A stretch of 64,000 nt of DNA. Source: Bombyx mori. Its lineage: Eukaryota > Arthropoda > Insecta > Lepidoptera > Bombycidae. Positions 20,927-29,370 of this stretch are shown here, piece by piece (the stretch's first letter is position 1; every line of letters begins with the position of its first letter). The position numbers and the translations under genes were made by a program. The DNA is taken from contig NC_085135.1 of assembly GCF_030269925.1 (NCBI RefSeq), forward strand, positions 3,224,753-3,288,752, read 5' to 3'. The notes beneath the pieces were generated by a model. It made no database searches, was not told where the DNA came from, and saw nothing but the letters and a program-made list of their open reading frames with translations.

Positions 20927-21303
20927 CGCTCCGGCTGCACTTGCGCTAGGGCGCGCCGCCCCGTAGGAGACTGTGAGGTATCCTTGAATGACTCTGACCG
21001 CGATCGCACGCTGCCGCCGCGCAGCATGGCGACGTTCTCGTGGGTAAGGACGTGGCAGCAGACGGGTGCTCCGTATAGTGCCATCGACCGCACGGGTACC
21101 ATCACCCTGCCTATTTCTGCCGTGAAGCAGTGGTGTATTTCGGTTTGAATGGTGGGGCAGCGGTTGTAGCTGTGCTGAGACCTTGGAACTTGTATCTCGG
21201 GGTGGACGACGCGTTTGCGTTGTGGATATCTGTGGGGTCCAATAACAACATAGCACCGGGTGGGCTGTGAGCTCGTGCCTAGTCCACCCATCTAAGCAAA
21301 AAC
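20927..21303 (+). repeat. SINE-like lepidopteran repeat, 3' part
   Basis: It continues the repeat broken at 5743. GC-rich sequence runs to about 21090. Then comes the recognisable 3' half: CTGCCTATTTCTGCCGTGAA, ATCTCGGGGTGGA, CACCGGGTGGGCTGTGAGCT and the end CCACCCATCTAAGCAAA. The first four bases CGCT repeat those at 5740-5743. Confidence 0.65.
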
Positions 21304-21935
21304 ATTGCCACGAGTTGCCACCGAGGCAAATTGATGGCGCGATGTCATCGACGGCCGCGAGCAACGCAGCAGCGGAGCGACGTGCCGGTAGCTGCGTGGT
21401 ATCGGATATTTTTGGTAAATGAGAGCAATCTGGTGAGTCGTATTATTTTTATTTGGATTCTGATGCCGAATGTTGTCTTGTCGAGAAATCTATTAGTAGT
21501 ATCTTCATAACTCAGGAATTTTATGCGATGGTTCTCATAAAGGGTCTGTTGTTTTGACCAAAACTGTACGGAACAAATCCTTTGCGATGGTTTATTGCTT
21601 ACTCATTTTTATGTCATGTATTACCCGATAGTTGTTTTAATCGATTCAGTGAGATTGAGCATTCAGCGAAATAAACACTTAAATCTAGTGTGTCCTTATT
21701 CGAAGCCCAGACTTGCGCTATTGCTGACCAAGCTCGCAATGAGCTCATGGAATTGTTCTTGACAAGAAGTGCTAGGAGCATATCTTTTTTTTAAATTGTT
21801 CTATCCAACGTATAAAAAGGGTGAGCCCTCTTGAGCTTTTAATAATATGCGTGCCGTACCCCCAAAGCTTTTTACTTTAAATGATACTGAAAACAAGAGA
21901 TTAACCTTGACGAGACCAGAGAGCAACCGGTTCCC
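21304..21935. other. Unassigned stretch
   Basis: I see no gene or known repeat here. It carries no long frame and is moderately AT-rich. It is probably old flank or eroded gypsy pol, because integrase sequence follows directly. Confidence 0.5.
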
Positions 21936-22492
21936 TTCGTGCTAATGGACAGGTAGAGCGCGTTATGAGTGTCCTAAAAGCAATGTTAACAGCGGTAGCG
22001 ACTAGCGATACCAGATCGTGGCAAGAGGTTATAGGAGAGGTTCAACTAGCTATAAATTGCACGATGAGTCGTGTAACTAAAGCATCGCCACTCGAGCTTT
22101 TAATCGGTAAGGTTGCAAGACCGTTATCGTTGATGTGTAGCGATGTAGAGACTGAAATTGATATTGACGAAATTCGCGAGATAGCATCTGAGAACATAAA
22201 AAAAAATGTGCGGATAAGGCGCGATTTGATAAAACAAAGGCGAAATTTTCAAATTTTTCGGTCGGTGTTTTAGTTTTATTAGAAAACGAAGAGCGGAATC
22301 AAAACGAAACTTGATCCGAAGTTCAAAGGTCCATTTAGAGTAGTAGAGGTTCTGAACGGTGATCGTTATACGTTGAAAGCTTTAAACTCTAAGCGTACGT
22401 ACATATATGCACACGATAGGTTGAGGAGGATGTCAGTAGGTCATGTATCAGTCGAGGTTGATGTAAATGATGATGATGAAGAGCAAGCTTAA
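21936..22492 (+). pseudogene. Gypsy integrase C-terminal fragment
   Basis: It starts at the end of the catalytic core (ANGQVERVMSVLKAML) and covers the following helices (SWQEVIGEVQLAINCTMSRV, SPLELLIGK). After a frameshift at about 22250-22275 comes a C-terminal domain with LLENEERN, DPKFKGPFRVVEVLNGDRY and YAHDRLRRM, closing in an Asp/Glu-rich tail and a stop. This is the end of pol of a Ty3/gypsy element different from the others here. Everything upstream is lost. Confidence 0.8.
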
Positions 22493-22895
22493 ATTGTGGT
22501 GAAAACTCGAGTAAGGATAGTCTATCGGCCGTATTGTGTTCGACCGTACCAGTAGCTATTACGTAGTCGTAGCCCGGTAGAAATCGGTGTCTCTTGAGGC
22601 AACTCAAGTAGTCCGTGGGTGCGCGGTGCGCGTTTGGCTCTGGCGGAGGTCGGGGTATGTAAAGACCATCGTGTGTAGTCAGCGGTGGATACACACGGGC
22701 GATTCACGCTGTGGATGCGCATCATGAGGGCAACTGCGATTGCTGGTCTGCTGGAGAGCCGTGGCGATAGAGAGGCTTATGTGAAGTTTCGATAATTAAA
22801 TTGTGATTAATTAAATGGTTGAATGAATAAACGAAGGTGGTACAAGGCTCTGATCATCCTCTGCTCTTTAATTTACTATAGAACAATGAATGTTG
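22493..22895 (+). repeat. Probable 3' LTR after the gypsy integrase fragment
   Basis: The pol stop is followed by a GC-richer stretch with AACTCGAGTAAGGATAG and a late AATAAACG poly(A) signal (about 22828). That is the position and make-up of an LTR. There is no second copy, so borders are approximate. Confidence 0.5.
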
Positions 22896-22901
22896 ATTTT
22901 G

Positions 22902-23109
22902 TGTTGATTTGAGTCACAGGGATGACTGTTGATTTGAGTCACAGGGATGACTGTTGATTTGAGTCACAGGGATGACTGTTGATTTGAGTCACAGGGATGA
23001 CAGTTGATATATGAGTCACAGGGATGACAGTTGATGTGTGAGTCACAGGGATGACTGTTGATGTGTGAGTCACAGGGATGACTGATGATGTGTGAGTCAC
23101 AGGGATGAC
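22902..23109 (+). repeat. 8-unit minisatellite with a 25-to-27-bp unit change
   Basis: Eight tandem units share the core GAGTCACAGGGATGAC. The first four are 25 bp and the last four 27 bp (a TGTGTG or TATATG spacer in place of TTTG). The array length is exactly 4x25 + 4x27 = 208 bp. It borders the 5' UTR of Jockey A. Confidence 0.95.
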
Positions 23110-23659
23110 TCATTCTCGCTCACGACTCGGTCGTGCGCGGACGTGCTTTCCGATCCGTGGCCCGCTTGCGAGCTGTGTCTCTGAACTCACAGTTGTGCTC
23201 GACAGTGTAGTGACTGTGAATACATCGTGCTTACAATTCGGTAGTGCGGACGTTCCGATCCGTTGGTCGCTTGCGATCTGCGTCTCGGAGTCCATTTTTG
23301 TGTGCTACAGTGTTGTAACCGCGAACCCACCCTTTACCAACTGTCTTTTTCACCAATCGCTACGATCAGGCTTCCTGTGGCACTATCACAGGCTAGCGAT
23401 TTCCTAACCCTTCCCAAAACAAGTCTTTTTCAAGACTAGACCCCCGCTCGCGGATCCGCCTGCTGTAGCATTATACAGCCCGAGCGGGTTCCTTTCCTTT
23501 TCCCCGCCGATTGCCGTTTTCACGGCATAGGCATTCCCCCCCCCCTGCTCCTTGCTGTCCTGCCACACAGGGGGGTTACAAATCCTATCCGGGGCCTCGC
23601 CTTTCGGCGAGTTCAACAAAAGTCCCGGGGCCGCCCCCCCCCGGGCAAGAAGACCGAAG
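23110..23659 (+). promoter_or_regulatory. 5' UTR of Jockey A with repeated monomers and hairpins
   Basis: Two related segments (about 23125-23215 and 23238-23325) share GTGCGGACGT, TTCCGATCCG and GCTTGCGA and look like tandem promoter-type monomers. A second inverted-repeat motif is CTATCACAGGCTAGCG. At 23591-23645 is the module shared with the other Jockey copies: GGGGC, the hairpin CTCGCC/GGCGAG, then CCCGGGGC-CGCCCC. It lies 15 bases before the ORF1 ATG. Confidence 0.6.
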
Positions 23660-24288
23660 ATGCAGGAAAATAGTGAAAGTGTCAGTGACAGTGATTTTGT
23701 CGGGTTCCTCCGGGAAAGGTACCCGACAATTAGGGCCGAATATTTAGCCTATAGGGCCTCCCGTGGCAATCCCTCCCCGCCCGCGTCCGTCGCCGCGTAT
23801 TTCAACCGTGCCTCGGAGGCACGCCGCGCGCCCCCCGCCGCCGCGTTAAGTTCGAGCGCACGTTCTGACGATGCGACTCACGAAGCGCCTAGCGCTACCC
23901 CCACCCCCGCGCCCGCGTCGATTGCGTCATCGCTCGTATCGTCCGTCGCGACCTCCGTAGTCTCAAGTTCAGGCTCCGATACGGAATCGGAGATGGACTT
24001 TGAATCCGCGTCCAGCCCTCAGCCCGGAACCTCGGATGGTTTCCAAACAGTGACACGTGGAAAGAAGCGTACTCGCGCCGTGGAGTCCCTGAACTCCACG
24101 ACAAAACAGACGAAATCCGCGTCCGCCTCTCGACCGAAGGTAGTAGTTACACCGGAGTCGGACTCCGCGCGCCGCGTAACCCCACCGCCGCGTCCCAAGC
24201 CCGCGCCCGCTCCTAAAGTAGCTGCCCCGCCCCCGCTGATACTTCAAGAGAAGACAGCGTGGAATCGCGTGTCCCAGGCCCTTCAGGC
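23660..24288 (+). pseudogene. Jockey A ORF1, N-terminal part
   Basis: Starts at ATG 23660 (QENSESVSDSDFVGFLRERYPTIRAEYLAYRA in outline). It is low-complexity Ala/Ser/Pro-rich, with an acidic patch (SGSDTESEMDFE), a basic RGKKRTRA segment and the ILQEKTAWNRVSQAL lead-in to the PRE_C2HC region. It is cut at 24288 by the hAT-like element, whose 8-bp duplication CTTCAGGC occupies 24281-24288. The frame stays open to the insertion. Confidence 0.8.
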
Positions 24289-24929
24289 TAGGAGTGGGTA
24301 ATATCGGTTTTGCCGCGTATCGAATCGTATCTATATATCGAGGATCAATATCGGATATTGAATCTATATATTTTCTGAATCTATATATTGATGGATGCTA
24401 GTAGATTTTCTCGATTCATGATATTTGAGATTTGAAACGAACACTGATATAATATCGTAGTAGATATAGATTTAAGTCAACGTTATACGGTTGGTTTTCT
24501 GATATCAATTTATAGTATGATCTTAAAGTAATAAAAAGAACATGGAAATAAAAATATCAAAAAAACTTTCCTTCATGCTTTTACCAGGCTTAGGACTGGC
24601 TACATTATTTTCAGTTTTTAGTATTTTGTGTCTTAATTTAAAATTACAAAATATACCAAAAGAGTGTAGATTTCAAAAGTTTAATACAAACACAAGAAAT
24701 AAACTCAATTATTTGGATTCAACTAAAAATAGAAAAATGTGTACTTTAAAAATCAAACACAAAAAACTTTTAAGTATTTATAAACACTTGTCCAAAAATT
24801 CTAGTTCAAGGTCAAAGCGCGTGAAATTAAATTCAACGATGCAAATAGGCTATACTGCATTCAAGTTAGGGTCGAAAGTTGAAACTTCTTTCCTTAATTG
24901 TATCCTGCGGATACGCTAAGAATAATCTA

Positions 24930-27900
24930 CATTAATCTACATAAATTTAAGTTCGAAAAAGGAAAAGGGTTTTGTCGGCGATTCCCCATTCCACATTTAA
25001 TGTGGATTTCAGCAATGTAAGGGGTCTACATAGCAACCTCGACGCCGTACACCATCATCTTGAGACGGCGCAGCCTGCCCTCCTTTTTCTGACGGAGACG
25101 CAGATATCTGCTCTGGATGATACTTCGTACCTTGAATACCCCGGCTACGTATTGGAGCACAACTTCCTGCGTAAAGCCGGGGTGTGTGTATTCGTCCGGG
25201 CTGATGTCTGTTGTCGCCGTCTACGAAGCCTCGAACAACGGGACCTGTCCCTCTTGTGGCTGCGCGTAGATCACGGGGGCTGTACCCGAGTCTACGCGTG
25301 CCTGTACAGGTCCCACAGCAGTGATGCAGGTTCAGCTCTGATAGAGCATGTGCAAGAGGGGACTAACCGCGTGCTTGAGCAGTACCCATCTGCGGAGGTG
25401 GTGGTTCTTGGAGACTTTAACGCTCACCACCAAGAGTGGTTGGGGTCCAGAACCACTGACCTCCCGGGTCGGGCTGCCTACGATTTCGCCTTGGCCTACG
25501 GCCTCTCCCAGCTGGTGACACAGCCCACCCGTGTCCCAGATATTGAGGGGCACGAGCCTTCTCTGTTGGACCTTCTGCTGACCACCGATCCAGCCGGATA
25601 CAGTGTGGTGGTCGACGCTCCACTTGGATCGTCTGATCACTGCCTTATCCGTGCTGCCACACCACTCTCTCGTCCTAGTCGTCGAACGACGACCAGGTAT
25701 CGAAGAGTTTGGCAGTATTTGTCAGCAGATTGGGATGGATTGCGTGAGTTTTACGCATCCTACCCATGGGGGCGGTTCTGCTTTTCCTCTGCTGATCCTG
25801 ACGTCTGTGCGGACCGTCTTAAAGACGTGGTGCTCCAGGGGATGGAATTGTTTATCCCCTCCTCTGAAGTGCCCGTTGGGGGTCGCAGCAGACCCTGGTA
25901 TAACAATGCCAGCAGGGATGCTGCACACCTCAAGCGGTCCGCATACGTTGCATGGGATGATGCTAGGAGACGTCGGGATCCTAACATCTCAGAGGAAAGG
26001 CGGAAATATAACGCCGCTTCCAGGTCCTACAAGAAGGTTATTGCCAGGGCGAAATCGGAGCACGTTGCTAGAATTGGCGAGCGACTGAAGAGCTATCCCT
26101 CTGGGAGCCGTGCTTTTTGGTCGCTCGCCAAAGCTGCAGAAGGTAACTTTCGCAGGTCTAGTCTCCCACCACTACGCAAGTCCGATGACAGTCTGGCCCA
26201 TAGTGCGAAAGAGAAGGCTGACCTTCTGGTCAAACTCTTCGCCTCGAACTCGACTGTGGATGACGGGGGTGCCACACCACCGAACATCCTCCGGTGTGAT
26301 AGTTCCCTGCCGGAGATCTGCTTTACACAGTGTGCAGTCAGGCGGGAACTCCGACTCCTGGACGTCCATAAGTCGAGTGGGCCAGACGGCATCCCTGCAG
26401 TGGTTCTGAAAACGTGCGCCCCTGAGCTGACGCCTGCGCTAACGCGTTTGTATCGCCTCGCTTATTGCGCTAACAGGGTTCCGTCTTCATGGAAGACCGC
26501 CCACGTCCACCCTATCCCCAAGAAGGGTGACCGGTCGGACCCATCGAGCTATAGGCCTATCGCGATAACTTCCTTGCTTTCCAAGGTGATGGAGCGAATA
26601 ATTAATATACAACTCCTGAAGTATCTGGAGGATCGCCAGCTGATCAGTGACCGACAGTACGGTTTCCGTCACGGTCGCTCAGCTGGCGATCTTCTTGTAT
26701 ACCTTACTCACAGGTGGGCTGAAGCCTTGGAGAGCAAGGGCGAGGCTCTTGCTGTGAGCCTTGATGTCGCGAAGGCCTTCGACAGGGTCTGGCATAGGGC
26801 ACTTCTGTCGAAGTTACCATCTTACGGAATCCCCGAGGGTCTCTGCAAGTGGATCGCTAGCTTTTTGGATGGGCGGAACATCACGGTCGTTGTAGACGGT
26901 GATTGTTCTGATACCATGACCATTAACGCTGGCGTTCCACAAGGTTCGGTGCTCTCCCCCACGCTTTTCATCCTGTATATCAATGACATGCTGTCTATTG
27001 ATGGCATGCATTGCTATGCGGATGACAGCACGGGGGATGCGCGATATATCGGCCATCAGAGTCTCTCTCGTAGCGTGGTGCAAGAGAGACGATCAAAACT
27101 TGTGTCTGAAGTGGAGAACTCTCTGGGGCGAGTCTCCAAATGGGGTGAATTGAACTTGGTTCAATTCAACCCGTTAAAGACACAAGTTTGCGCGTTCACT
27201 GCGAAGAAGGACCCCTTTATCATGGCGCCGCAATTCCAAGGAGTATCCCTGCAACCTTCCGAGAGTATTGGGATACTTGGGGTCGACATTTCGAGCGATG
27301 TCCAGTTTCGGAGTCATTTGGAAGGCAAAGCCAAGTTGGCGTCCAAAATGCTGGGAGTCCTCAACAGAGCGGAGCGGTACTTCACGCCTGGACAAAGGCT
27401 TTTGCTTTATAAAGCACAAGTCCGGCCTCGCGTGGAGTACTGCTCCCATCTCTGGGCCGGGGCTCCCAAATACCAGCTTCTTCCATTTGACTCCATACAG
27501 AGGAGGGCCGTTCGGATTGTCGATAATCCCATTCTCACAGATCGTTTGGAGCCTCTGGGTCTGCGGAGGGACTTCGGTTCCCTCTGTATTTTGTACCGTA
27601 TGTTCCATGGGGAGTGCTCTGAGGAATTGTTCGAGATGATACCGGCATCTCGTTTTTACCATCGCACCGCCCGCCACCGGAGTAGAGTTCATCCATACTA
27701 CCTGGAGCCACTGCGGTCATCCACAGTGCGTTTCCAGAGGTCTTTTTTGCCACGTACCATCCGGCTATGGAATGAGCTCCCCTCCACGGTGTTTCCCGAG
27801 CGCTATGACATGTCCTTCTTCAAACGAGGCTTGTGGAGAGTATTAAACGGTAGGCAGCGGCTTGGCTCTGCCCCTGGCATTGCTGAAGTCCATGGGCGAC

Positions 27901-27974
27901 GGTAACCACTCACCATCAGGTGGGCCGTATGCTCGTCTGCCTACAAGGGCAATAAAAAAAAAAAAAAAAAAAAA
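24930..27974 (+). mobile_element. LINE inside the hAT-like element, 5'-truncated, poly(A) tail
   Basis: It contains a full ORF2 and a short 3' UTR with ACCATCAGGTGGGCCGTATG and GCTCGTCTGCC, a frequent lepidopteran LINE tail from memory. It ends in a run of about 20 A (27954-27974). ORF1 is absent, so the copy is 5'-truncated at or just before ORF2. No target duplication was found at the ill-defined 5' end. Confidence 0.75.
24972..27905 (+). CDS. LINE ORF2: endonuclease and reverse transcriptase, open frame
   Basis: A 977-residue uninterrupted frame beginning at TTG, with no nearby ATG. The endonuclease (about 1-230) shows NVRGLHSN, LTETQIS, VVLGDFNAHH and GSSDHCLI. RT (about 480-760) shows SSGPDGIPAVVLK, SYRPIAITSLLSKVMER, QYGFRHGRSAGD, DVAKAFDRVWH, GVPQGSVLSPTLFILYIND and the active site HCYADDSTGDA. 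The C-terminal part includes RTIRLWNELPSTVFP, typical of lepidopteran Jockey/CR1-group ORF2. All catalytic residues I can check are present, which suggests a young copy. The clade is unresolved. Without ORF1 and a 5' UTR it is unlikely to move on its own. Confidence 0.85.
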   Translation: MSAIPHSTFNVDFSNVRGLHSNLDAVHHHLETAQPALLFLTETQISALDDTSYLEYPGYVLEHNFLRKAGVCVFVRADVCCRRLRSLEQRDLSLLWLRVDHGGCTRVYACLYRSHSSDAGSALIEHVQEGTNRVLEQYPSAEVVVLGDFNAHHQEWLGSRTTDLPGRAAYDFALAYGLSQLVTQPTRVPDIEGHEPSLLDLLLTTDPAGYSVVVDAPLGSSDHCLIRAATPLSRPSRRTTTRYRRVWQYLSADWDGLREFYASYPWGRFCFSSADPDVCADRLKDVVLQGMELFIPSSEVPVGGRSRPWYNNASRDAAHLKRSAYVAWDDARRRRDPNISEERRKYNAASRSYKKVIARAKSEHVARIGERLKSYPSGSRAFWSLAKAAEGNFRRSSLPPLRKSDDSLAHSAKEKADLLVKLFASNSTVDDGGATPPNILRCDSSLPEICFTQCAVRRELRLLDVHKSSGPDGIPAVVLKTCAPELTPALTRLYRLAYCANRVPSSWKTAHVHPIPKKGDRSDPSSYRPIAITSLLSKVMERIINIQLLKYLEDRQLISDRQYGFRHGRSAGDLLVYLTHRWAEALESKGEALAVSLDVAKAFDRVWHRALLSKLPSYGIPEGLCKWIASFLDGRNITVVVDGDCSDTMTINAGVPQGSVLSPTLFILYINDMLSIDGMHCYADDSTGDARYIGHQSLSRSVVQERRSKLVSEVENSLGRVSKWGELNLVQFNPLKTQVCAFTAKKDPFIMAPQFQGVSLQPSESIGILGVDISSDVQFRSHLEGKAKLASKMLGVLNRAERYFTPGQRLLLYKAQVRPRVEYCSHLWAGAPKYQLLPFDSIQRRAVRIVDNPILTDRLEPLGLRRDFGSLCILYRMFHGECSEELFEMIPASRFYHRTARHRSRVHPYYLEPLRSSTVRFQRSFLPRTIRLWNELPSTVFPERYDMSFFKRGLWRVLNGRQRLGSAPGIAEVHGRR

Positions 27975-28119
27975 CTACAGACATATGGACTTAAATATAA
28001 GGTTTACAATTGTATGGATAATGCCTGTTTCTGTTTCATTCATCACATGATATCCCTATCGTGCGCTCACTCACTCTGGCCGATTCAATACGAACCAAAC
28101 GAATATTGCTGATATTAAC

Positions 28120-28275
28120 GAATCGGTACGATATGCCGATGCGCATCACATCGAGCAATATCGTGTATCGGCTGATATCGAAATATAGATTTCGATTCAC
28201 GAATCGGTACGATATGGCGATGCGCATCACATCGAGCAATATCGTGTATCGGCTGATATCGATATATAGATTTCG
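28120..28275. repeat. 81-bp tandem subterminal repeat of the hAT-like element
   Basis: Two units with an 81-bp period (28120 and 28201) share GAATCGGTACGATATG and GCGCATCACATCGAGCAATA. Each contains inverted ATATCG words. They lie 80-240 bases from the right end, where hAT transposases bind. Confidence 0.8.
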
Positions 28276-28364
28276 TGCGGGGCGATATCGGATTCAACGA
28301 TATTGCTGCGATATATAGATATTGAATCTATATACGATTTATATCACCCACTCCTACTTCAGGC

Positions 28365-29353
28365 AAATAAAATTAACTACACCCATCGCGCATGGGATTC
28401 AGATTAAGGTCGCAACGCCGGGCGACCATAGGGCCCTCTCAGCATACCTCCGAAAGGAGAACATAGGCTTCCACACCTATGCTCTTCAGGAGGACCGCGA
28501 GCTCCGCGTAGTAATACGCGGAGTCCCGAAGAAACTCGACATAGACTACCTAAAGGAGGATCTGACCGCTCAGGCCCTCCCGATAGTTAGTGTGCACCGG
28601 ATGCACAGCGGACGGGGCAAACAGCTCTATAATATGATACTCGTGGCGTTAGAACCCACCCCGGAGGCCAAAAAGAAGATCGCATGTCTCACGACAATTT
28701 GCGGCCTATCCGGGATCTCGATCGAAGCCCCCCATAAGCGTGGCACTCCCGGGCAGTGCTACAGGTGCCAACTCTATGGCCACTCGGCGCGTAATTGCCA
28801 CGCGCGCCCCCGCTGCGTGAAGTGCCTCGGCGATCACGCTACGTTAGATTGCGTTAGAGATAGGGAAACCGCGACCGAACCTCCAAGCTGTGTCCTATGC
28901 CTTAAGCAAGGGCACCCCGCGAACTACCGTGGATGTCCTAGGGCTCCGCGTAAACGTCCGACCCACCCAGCCCCCCGAACCGTCGGCCCAAAGACTTCGG
29001 CGCCTTCAGTGCCGAAACCCGCCTTCGTGCCGGCTGCAGTTCTCACGGTCTCGGCGTGGAAAAAACCGCTGCCGTATACGAAGGCGGGAACGCAAACCGC
29101 ACCCCCGCCCCCGCTCACGACACGCCCCGCGCCCCAGCCCCTGCTCACACCTCGCCCCGCGCCCGCGTTCCTTCCCCCGCAACCCTCTGCCGTCAACGAC
29201 TTCGCGCTCGTGCGCGACTTCGTCACTGCGGTCAACTTCGACCGTCTGCGATCGTTCGCAGACGCTATCCGTAGGTCGGTAACCCCCGAACAGCGACTCG
29301 CGGCCGCGTTCGACCACATGGACGTATACGAGTCCGTGTCCCGCACTTTGTAA
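28365..29353 (+). pseudogene. Jockey A ORF1, C-terminal part
   Basis: After the hAT-like insert the ORF resumes. A short deletion relative to copies B-D (about 28383-28400) shifts the frame beside the joint. Then come the PRE_C2HC region (GIQIKVATPGDHRALSAYLR, VVIRGVPKKLD, HRMHSGRGKQLYNM) and three zinc knuckles (CYRCQLYGHSARNC, CVKCLGDHATLDC, CVLCLKQGHPANYRGC). A Pro-rich stretch and a helical tail (DFVTAVNFDRLRSFADAIRR) follow, ending at TAA 29351-29353. ORF1 binds element RNA. Confidence 0.8.
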
Positions 29354-29370
29354 ATCTTTACCGGTAACCA

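Larger units (their letters stand above)
24289..28356. mobile_element. hAT-like DNA transposon (non-autonomous) carrying a LINE
   Basis: The ends are inverted: TAGGAGTGGGTAATAT on the left and, read inward from the right, TAGGAGTGGGTGATAT. The 8-bp direct repeat CTTCAGGC flanks them (24281-24288 and 28357-28364). An 8-bp duplication with TAG-type ends is the hAT signature. Subterminal DNA is crowded with CGATAT/ATATCG words. About 1 kb is left once the LINE (about 24930-27974) is removed. No transposase domain is recognised. An open frame at 24542-24919 (125 codons, Lys/Asn/Ser-rich with a hydrophobic N-terminus) has no relatives I know. Confidence 0.85.

Noticed and set aside
20927..21303. 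Possible separate LINE 3' end directly after the 5' LTR.
   Set aside because: Its start matches the break at 5743, and both halves fit one SINE-like repeat, so a separate insertion is unnecessary.
23510..23660. HDV-like self-cleaving ribozyme at the Jockey 5' UTR hairpins.
   Set aside because: The module is internal, hundreds of bases from the element's 5' end, and I cannot lay out the required double pseudoknot.
24542..24919. 125-codon frame with a hydrophobic N-terminus inside the hAT-like element.
   Set aside because: No recognisable domain and no resemblance to hAT transposase that I can see; AT-rich chance frame is likely, so it is mentioned only under the transposon.
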